From Pelomonas aquatica (lineage in GTDB: Bacteria; Pseudomonadota; Gammaproteobacteria; Burkholderiales; Burkholderiaceae_C): DNA of 64,000 nt. The notes under the pieces are model-generated. The model saw only the letters and a list, made by a program, of their open reading frames with translations. It had not been told where the DNA came from and made no database searches. The stretch is from the NCBI RefSeq assembly GCF_026712205.1, contig NZ_JAPPUW010000015.1:1-64000 (forward strand). Reading direction: 5' to 3'. Positions 58,750 through 64,000 of this stretch are shown in pieces; position 1 is the stretch's first letter; every line of letters begins with the position of its first letter. Made by a program: the position numbers and the translations under genes.

Positions 58750-59536
58750 GCCCCCTCCGCGCGGCTACGTCCCCTACGTCCCCGAGCCCGCCGTCGAGCT
58801 CGGCCCGCCGCTGCGGCGCCTGCCGCTGTCCGCGCCGCTGCACTGGCTCAGGCTGGGCTGGGCCGACCTGCGGCGCGCGCCCGCCATCGGCGGCTTCTTC
58901 GGCGCCTGCTTCGCGCTGATGGGCCTGGCGGTGCTGATGGTGTTCCGCCACGCACCCATCTACACGCTGGCCCTGTGCGCCGGCTTCCTGCTGCTGGGGC
59001 CGCTGCTGTGCCTGGGCCTCTACCAGGTCAGCCGGCGCCTGGAGCTGGGCCAGACGCCGCGCATCGAGGATGCCCTCGGCGCCTGGCTGCCCAACGTCCG
59101 GCAGATCGCCATCTTCGGCTTCGTGCTGCTGATCCTGGAAATGCTCTGGGGCCGCGCGGCCCTGGTCGTCTTCGCGGTCAGCTTCGACGGCATGCCGGAT
59201 TTCGCCGGCTCGGTGTCCAGGCTGCTGAGCGCCGACCACCTCGGCTTCATCGTCGCCTACCTCGCCGTGGGCGCCGTCTTCGCGGGCCTGATCTTCGCGG
59301 TCAGCGTCATCGCCATGCCGCTGCTGCTGGACCGCGACACGGACGCCGTCAGCGCCGGCCTGGCCAGCCTCAAGCTCTGCCTGACCCAGCCCGCCGTCAT
59401 GCTGTTCTGGGGCCTCGTCGTGACGACGCTGACCGTGCTGGCCATGCTGCCCTATTTCGCCGGCCTGCTCGTCGTCGGCCCCTGGCTGGGGCACGCGAGC
59501 TGGCATGCCTACCGGGCTGCACTGGGCGCCGATTAG
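58721..59536 (+). CDS. DUF2189 domain-containing membrane protein
   Basis: A 271-residue protein with about six helices (for example [56 protein letters not shown]). [30 protein letters not shown] is the conserved DUF2189 entry segment. Function unknown. It starts at ATG 58721 (29-base overlap with lspA) or GTG 58733. The family is widespread in proteobacteria, often near cytochrome oxidase genes, though none is seen here. Confidence 0.87.
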   Translation: MNCAVSDAPEPPPRGYVPYVPEPAVELGPPLRRLPLSAPLHWLRLGWADLRRAPAIGGFFGACFALMGLAVLMVFRHAPIYTLALCAGFLLLGPLLCLGLYQVSRRLELGQTPRIEDALGAWLPNVRQIAIFGFVLLILEMLWGRAALVVFAVSFDGMPDFAGSVSRLLSADHLGFIVAYLAVGAVFAGLIFAVSVIAMPLLLDRDTDAVSAGLASLKLCLTQPAVMLFWGLVVTTLTVLAMLPYFAGLLVVGPWLGHASWHAYRAALGAD

Positions 59537-59599
59537 CGCAGAAGTTCACGCGGGCGGCTTTGTCGAACGGTGACAATCGCGCGCCGCTCGACACCCTCC

Positions 59600-61069
59600 A
59601 TGCTTCTCGACTTCGCCAGCCTCAGCCACTACGACTGGCTCGACGTCCCCCTGTGGGTCTTCGACCCGGACCAGCAGCGCAATCTGTGGGCCAATGCCGC
59701 GGCGCTGCGCTTCTGGCATGCCGAGAGTGCCGAGGAATTCCTGTCGCGCGACTTCGCCGAGCATGGCGACACCGTGCGCGAGCGCCTGGCCGTCACCGCC
59801 GCCGACCACGCGCAGGGCAAGATCGTGCGCGAACAGTGGACGCTCTACCCCAAGGGCGAACCGACGACGGTGATGCTGGTGTCGCGCGGCATGCGCACGC
59901 CGGACCGTCGCCAGATCATGCTGTTCGCGGCCGACTCGCTGGGCGGCGGCGCCGACGTGTCGATGCTGCGCGGCGTCGAGGCGCTGCAGCACACCTCGGT
60001 GCGCATCGCCGTGTTCGGCCTGCAGGGCGGCGAGCTGCTGATGCGCAACCCCGCCGCCGCGCTGACCTTCGGCGACACGCCGCCCGGCCCGGGCCAGACC
60101 GAGTTCACGCGCCTGTTCGCCCACCCGAGCGACGCCACCGGCGTTCTTGGCCGCGTGCAGCGCGGCGAAACCTGCCGCCAGGACGTCGAACTGCAGACCC
60201 TGGCCGGCCTGCGCTGGCATGCGCTGGACGCGCGGCCGATGCGCGACCCGGTGACCGGCGACACGACGCTGCTGCTGAACGCCCGCGACATCGCCGACCT
60301 GAAGGCCAGCCAGGCCGCCCTCGTCGCCGCCCGCGAGGCCGCCGAGGCCGCCAGCCAGGCCAAGAGCAGCTTCCTCGCGAACATGAGCCACGAGATCCGC
60401 ACGCCGATGAACGGCGTGCTCGGCCTGACCGAACTCGTGCTGCAGGGCGACGACCTGAACGAGCGCCAGCGCCGCTTCATCGCGATGGCCCACGACTCCG
60501 CCAAGGGCCTGATGACCATCATCAACGACCTGCTGGACGTGGCCAAGATCGAGGCCGGCCGCACCGTCATCGACGAGCAGCCCTTCTGCCTGCACGACTG
60601 CCTGGCCGAGTCGCTGCAGCCGCTGCTGCAGCAGGCCCTCGGCAAGGGCATCCGGCTGCATGCCCGCGTGCAGCCCAGCGTGCCCCAGGAGCTCGTTGGC
60701 GACGCGCTGCGCCTGCGCCAGGTGCTGATCAACCTGATCGGCAATGCGCTGAAGTTCACCGAGCACGGCGAGGTGCGCATCGAGATCGCGCTGGCCGAAG
60801 CGCAGCGCAGCGATGCCCCCGGCCGCCTGCGCCTGCGCATCGCCGTGACCGACACCGGCATCGGCATGACGCGCGACCAGATCGGCCAGATCTTCGACCC
60901 CTTCACGCAGGCCGACGGCAGCATCACGCGGCGCTACGGCGGCACGGGCCTGGGCCTGACCATCGTGCAGCGCCTCGTGGGCCTGATGGGCGGCGACGTC
61001 AGCGTCGAGAGCGAGCCCGGCCTGGGGTCGAGCTTCAGCTTCGAGATCGCGGTCGGCGTCGCCGGCTGA
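59600..61069 (+). CDS. Soluble PAS-type sensor histidine kinase
   Basis: A 489-residue protein without membrane helices. Two PAS-like regions (DVPLWVFDPDQQRNLWANAAALRFW; VRIAVFGLQGGELLMRNPAAALTFG) precede a coiled linker, the intact H-box [18 protein letters not shown] and an HATPase with [20 protein letters not shown] and GGTGLGLTIVQ. It has no receiver of its own, and no response regulator gene is adjacent. I chose ATG 59600; GTG 59570 would add ten residues. Confidence 0.9.
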   Translation: MLLDFASLSHYDWLDVPLWVFDPDQQRNLWANAAALRFWHAESAEEFLSRDFAEHGDTVRERLAVTAADHAQGKIVREQWTLYPKGEPTTVMLVSRGMRTPDRRQIMLFAADSLGGGADVSMLRGVEALQHTSVRIAVFGLQGGELLMRNPAAALTFGDTPPGPGQTEFTRLFAHPSDATGVLGRVQRGETCRQDVELQTLAGLRWHALDARPMRDPVTGDTTLLLNARDIADLKASQAALVAAREAAEAASQAKSSFLANMSHEIRTPMNGVLGLTELVLQGDDLNERQRRFIAMAHDSAKGLMTIINDLLDVAKIEAGRTVIDEQPFCLHDCLAESLQPLLQQALGKGIRLHARVQPSVPQELVGDALRLRQVLINLIGNALKFTEHGEVRIEIALAEAQRSDAPGRLRLRIAVTDTGIGMTRDQIGQIFDPFTQADGSITRRYGGTGLGLTIVQRLVGLMGGDVSVESEPGLGSSFSFEIAVGVAG

Positions 61070-61075
61070 CCTCGC

Positions 61076-62065
61076 TCAGGGCAGCAGCACCGCGCTGCCC
61101 AGCAGCCTGCGCGCCTCCAGGTCGCGGTGGGCCTCGGCCACGTCGGCCAGCGCATAGCGTTTGTCGATGCGGATCCTGACCTTGCCGCCGGCGACCATGT
61201 CGAACAGCTCGTTGCCCATCGCCTGCGTGGCCTGGTGCGTGGCGATGTGGGTGAACAGCGTCGGCCGCGTGACGTAGACCGAGCCCTTGGCCGCCAGCGT
61301 GCCGATGTTGATGGGCGGCACCGCCCCCGACGCGCCGCCGAAGCTGGCCAGCAGGCCGAAGGGCGCCAGGCTGTTCAGCGAGCCCTCCCAGGTGTCGGCG
61401 CCCACCGAGTCGTAGACCACCTTCACGCCGCGGCCGCCGGTGATCTCGCGCACCCGGGCCGCGAAATCCGCATCGCGCCGGTAGTTGATCGCATGGGCCG
61501 CACCGTGGTCCAGCGCGAGCTGGCATTTCTCGTCGCTCCCAGCCGTGCCGATGAGCTGCAGGCCGAGCGCCCGCGCCCACTGGCAGGCGATCAGGCCCAC
61601 GCCACCGGCCGCCGCGTGGAAGAGCACGAAGTCGCCCGCCTGCAGGCCGCCCTGCGGCAGCGTGCGGCGCAGCAGGTATTGCACCGTCAGGCCCTTGAGC
61701 ATCATGGCCGCGCCGGTCTCGAAGTCGATCGCGTCGGGCAGCTTCAGCACGCATTTGGCCGGCATCACGCGCGCCGTCGCATAGGCGCCCGGCGGCTGGC
61801 TGGCGTAGGCGGCGCGGTCGCCCACGCTCAGATGCGTGACGCCCTCGCCCACCGCCTCCACGACGCCCGCGCCCTCCATGCCCAGCCGGGCCGGCAGCGG
61901 CAGCGCATAGGCGCCGTTGCGGTGGTAGACATCGATGTAGTTCAGCCCGCAGGCGTGGTGCCGGATGCGGATCTCGCCGGGGCCGGGAGCGCCCACGTCG
62001 ACGTCCACCAGCTTCAATTGCTCCGGCCCGCCCGGGGCCGCGATGACGACCGCCTTTTCACCCAT
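61076..62065 (-). CDS. qorA: NADPH:quinone oxidoreductase, zinc-independent MDR family
   Basis: A 329-residue enzyme. MGEKAVVIAAPGGPEQLKLVDVDVG, ACGLNYIDVYHRNGAYALPLPARLGMEGAGVVEAVG, the Rossmann turn HAAAGGVGLIACQWARALG and SLAPFGLLASFGGASG match QorA. It reduces quinones with NADPH. No zinc-binding cysteines are present. Start ATG 62065 follows a purine-rich AGGAGAGA ribosome site. It converges with the PAS kinase gene. Confidence 0.93.
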   Translation of the reverse strand: MGEKAVVIAAPGGPEQLKLVDVDVGAPGPGEIRIRHHACGLNYIDVYHRNGAYALPLPARLGMEGAGVVEAVGEGVTHLSVGDRAAYASQPPGAYATARVMPAKCVLKLPDAIDFETGAAMMLKGLTVQYLLRRTLPQGGLQAGDFVLFHAAAGGVGLIACQWARALGLQLIGTAGSDEKCQLALDHGAAHAINYRRDADFAARVREITGGRGVKVVYDSVGADTWEGSLNSLAPFGLLASFGGASGAVPPINIGTLAAKGSVYVTRPTLFTHIATHQATQAMGNELFDMVAGGKVRIRIDKRYALADVAEAHRDLEARRLLGSAVLLP

Positions 62066-62127
62066 AGCTCTCTCCTCGTTGAGTTGTCGGCTATCGTGCC
62101 AGCCCTTTGCCTGCCGCGCCGCACCCC

Positions 62128-63030
62128 GTGAAGCTGACCCCACGCCTTGCCCTGCTGTTGACGCTGCCGCCGCTGTTCTGGGCCGGCAATGCCGTCGTCG
62201 GCCGCATGGTGCGCGACGCCATCCCGCCGCTGACGCTGAACGCGCTGCGCTGGGCGCTGGCCCTGCTGCTGCTCGCGCCGCTGGCCTGGCGGCTGCTGGC
62301 CGACCCGCGCCCGGCGCTGGCACGCTGGCGCGGCCTGGCCTGGCTCGGTTTTCTCGGCATGGGTTGCTACAACGCGCTGCAATACCTCGCGCTGCACACC
62401 TCGTCGCCGCTGAACGTGACGCTGATCACCGCCAGCATGCCGGTGTGGATGCTGGGCGTGGGCGCCCTCGCCTACGGCGTCAGGCCGACGCGGCGTCAGC
62501 TCGCCGGCGCCGGCCTGTCGCTGCTGGGCGTGGCCGTCGTCATCGCACGCGGCGACCCGGCGGCCCTGCTGGCCGTGCACTTCGTGCCGGGTGACCTGCT
62601 GATGCTGCTGGCCCTCTTCACCTGGGCCCTCTACTCGTGGCGGCTGGCACGGCCGGCACGGGGCCTGGGGCCCGGCGAGAAGCCCGACTGGAACTGGGCC
62701 GAGGCGCTGATGGCCCAGCTGATGTTCGGTGCCGTCTTCTCGGGCCTGTCGGCCGGCATCGAGCAGGTCGTCGCACCGGCCGCCATCCACTGGAGCCCGG
62801 CCCTCGTCGCGGCGCTGTTCTACGTCGCCATCGGCCCCTCGCTGATCGCCTACCGCTGCTGGGGCCTGGGCGTGGCCGAGGCGGGGCCGGCGCTGGCGGG
62901 CTTCTTCGTCAACCTGACGCCGGTGTTCGCCGCCGTCATCTCGGCCGCCCTGCTCGGCACGGCGCCGGCCTGGTACCACGGCCTGGCCTTCGCGCTCATC
63001 GCGGCCGGCATCCTCGTGTCATCGCGATGA
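62128..63030 (+). CDS. EamA-family drug/metabolite exporter (DMT superfamily)
   Basis: A 300-residue inner-membrane protein with ten predicted helices in two EamA repeats. LTLPPLFWAGNAVVGRMVRDAIPPLTLNALRW begins repeat 1. IGPSLIAYRCWGLGVAEAGPALAGFFVNLTPVFAA is in repeat 2. The substrate is unknown. GTG 62128 is the likely start; TTG 62107 would add seven residues. Its stop overlaps the next start (ATGA). Confidence 0.9.
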   Translation: MKLTPRLALLLTLPPLFWAGNAVVGRMVRDAIPPLTLNALRWALALLLLAPLAWRLLADPRPALARWRGLAWLGFLGMGCYNALQYLALHTSSPLNVTLITASMPVWMLGVGALAYGVRPTRRQLAGAGLSLLGVAVVIARGDPAALLAVHFVPGDLLMLLALFTWALYSWRLARPARGLGPGEKPDWNWAEALMAQLMFGAVFSGLSAGIEQVVAPAAIHWSPALVAALFYVAIGPSLIAYRCWGLGVAEAGPALAGFFVNLTPVFAAVISAALLGTAPAWYHGLAFALIAAGILVSSR

Positions 63031-63620
63031 TGCGCATCGTCCACGCCGACGACCGCCTGGTCGTCATCGACAAGCCCGCCGGCCTGCTCAGCGTGCCGGG
63101 CCGCACCGAGTCCGACTGCGCCAGCGCCCGCGTGCAGGCCGCCTACCCCGACGCGCTGATCGTGCACCGCCTCGACCAGGCCACATCCGGCCTGCTGCTG
63201 TTCGCACGCGGCCCCGATGCGCAGCGTGAGCTCAGCGCCGACTTCGCCGGGCGCCGCGTCGGCAAGACCTATGTCGCCGTCGTCGCCGGGCACCTGGAAG
63301 GCGAAGGCCTGATCGACCTGCCGCTGGGCGCCGACTGGCCCAACCGGCCGCGCCAGCAAGTCGACCTGGAACAGGGCAAGCCCTCGCAGACGCGCTGGCG
63401 CGTGCTGGCCCACGAGGGCGGCCACACCCGCGTCGCGCTGGAGCCGCTGACCGGCCGCAGCCACCAGCTGCGCGTGCACCTCGCCCACCTCGGCCACGCC
63501 ATACTCGGCGATGCCCTCTATGCCGAGCCCGACATCGCCGCCACCAGCCCGCGCCTGCTGCTGCACGCCAGCGAGCTGCACATCGGCGGCCACCACTTCG
63601 TCTGCCCACCGGAGTTCTGA
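63027..63620 (+). CDS. RluA-family RNA pseudouridine synthase
   Basis: A 197-residue compact pseudouridine synthase without an S4 domain. LVVIDKPAGLLSVPGR, the catalytic HRLDQATSGLLLFA and GRSHQLRVHLAHLGHAILGD are complete. The size resembles RluA (U746 of 23S rRNA and U32 of tRNAs), but other RluA-like targets are possible. It may start at ATG 63027 or 63030. Confidence 0.9.
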   Translation: MMRIVHADDRLVVIDKPAGLLSVPGRTESDCASARVQAAYPDALIVHRLDQATSGLLLFARGPDAQRELSADFAGRRVGKTYVAVVAGHLEGEGLIDLPLGADWPNRPRQQVDLEQGKPSQTRWRVLAHEGGHTRVALEPLTGRSHQLRVHLAHLGHAILGDALYAEPDIAATSPRLLLHASELHIGGHHFVCPPEF

Positions 63621-64000
63621 ATGCATCTCTACATCGTCACCGGCAGCTCGCGCGGCCTCGGCACCGCCCTCGCCAGGCAATTGGCCCAGCCCGGCAACAC
63701 CGTCGTCGGCATCGCCCGCAGCGCCAACCCGGCTCTGCAGGCCGAGCAATGGGCGCTGGACCTGGCCGACCCGCTGCCCGCCGCCGAACGCCTGCAGGCT
63801 TGGCTGCGCGCCCACACCGGCTGGCAGAGCGCCACGCTGATCAACAACGCCGCGCTGCTGAGCGAGCCCGGCCCGCTGGCGGCCAGCGACCTGGCCGGCC
63901 TGTCCGCGGCGCTGCGGGTCGGGCTGGAGGCACCGGTGCTGCTCAGCCGCGTCTTCCTCGCCGAGACGGCCGGCGTGCCGCGGCGGCGCATCCTCAACAT
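63621..64000 (+). CDS. SDR family oxidoreductase (truncated by window end)
   Basis: ATG 63621, right after the pseudouridine synthase stop, opens a frame of 126 codons that continues off the window. MHLYIVTGSSRGLGTALARQLA is the NAD(P)-binding TGxxxGxG turn, and SATLINNAALL carries the NNA motif of short-chain dehydrogenases. The catalytic YxxxK is beyond the end. SDR proteins of this look often process sepiapterin-like or small carbonyl substrates, but the substrate is unknown. Confidence 0.88.
   Translation, partial: MHLYIVTGSSRGLGTALARQLAQPGNTVVGIARSANPALQAEQWALDLADPLPAAERLQAWLRAHTGWQSATLINNAALLSEPGPLAASDLAGLSAALRVGLEAPVLLSRVFLAETAGVPRRRILN

Overview
This is a dense, very GC-rich (about 70% by eye) bacterial chromosome segment. 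Gene order (rfaE2-gmhB with msbA; rsuA-ribF-ileS-lspA), protein families (PEP-CTERM/PrsT, YaeQ, DUF2189, DUF3617, DUF5672) and codon use point to a betaproteobacterium of the order Burkholderiales, probably the Rubrivivax/Leptothrix/Roseateles group. That placement is an inference from gene content. I see about 58 protein genes, most in overlapping operons. I see no rRNA or tRNA gene, CRISPR array, transposase, integrase or phage gene.

Layout. 1-6.3 kb: LPS inner-core and lipid A export genes (rfaE2, gmhB, a DUF5672 protein, two tandem family-9 glycosyltransferases, an MsbA-type exporter). 6.2-12.1 kb: patatin, DNA polymerase III alpha and a periplasmic cyclophilin. 12.3-19.4 kb: feoAB, divergent from a five-gene redox operon (MauG-like dihaem cytochrome lipoprotein, OprP-like porin, FMN-binding protein, ApbE flavin transferase, small His-rich membrane protein). 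Two Fur-box-like palindromes lie in the shared promoter, which suggests a flavin-based electron path that reduces iron for Feo. The apbE gene is interrupted in frame by a palindromic repeat.

19.4-31.1 kb: a large signalling island. A receiver-kinase protein lacking its phospho-His, a UrtA-like binding protein with no transporter and a seven-module hybrid kinase are transcribed leftward. Two further hybrid kinases and an HD-GYP phosphodiesterase run rightward. 31.1-38.2 kb: trhO, an alpha/beta hydrolase, and a basic-amino-acid ABC importer with two binding proteins and a desuccinylase-like hydrolase, then a VOC protein. 38.2-45.7 kb: prlC, a coiled-coil secreted protein, yaeQ, an acetyltransferase, argG, an unusual LexA-box/26-codon ORF unit, murB, yajQ and a retropepsin-like protease.

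45.8-49.8 kb: a PrsT-type TPR protein and a PEP-CTERM protein. 49.9-52.2 kb: two acyl-CoA dehydrogenase subunits. 52.3-59.5 kb: DUF3617, rsuA, ribF, ileS, a DUF1269-like protein, lspA and DUF2189. 59.6-64 kb: a PAS kinase, quinone oxidoreductase, EamA exporter, RluA-family synthase and a truncated SDR.

Small repeats are the most distinctive non-coding content. Family A (about 100-245; 41637-41707) fills stop-to-start gaps and supplies the Shine-Dalgarno sequence. Family B (about 12084-12200; 57505-57637) begins at a stop codon in both copies and shows covarying hairpin stems. There is also a CACAGAG hairpin inside the ABC operon and the 266-bp palindromic element in apbE.
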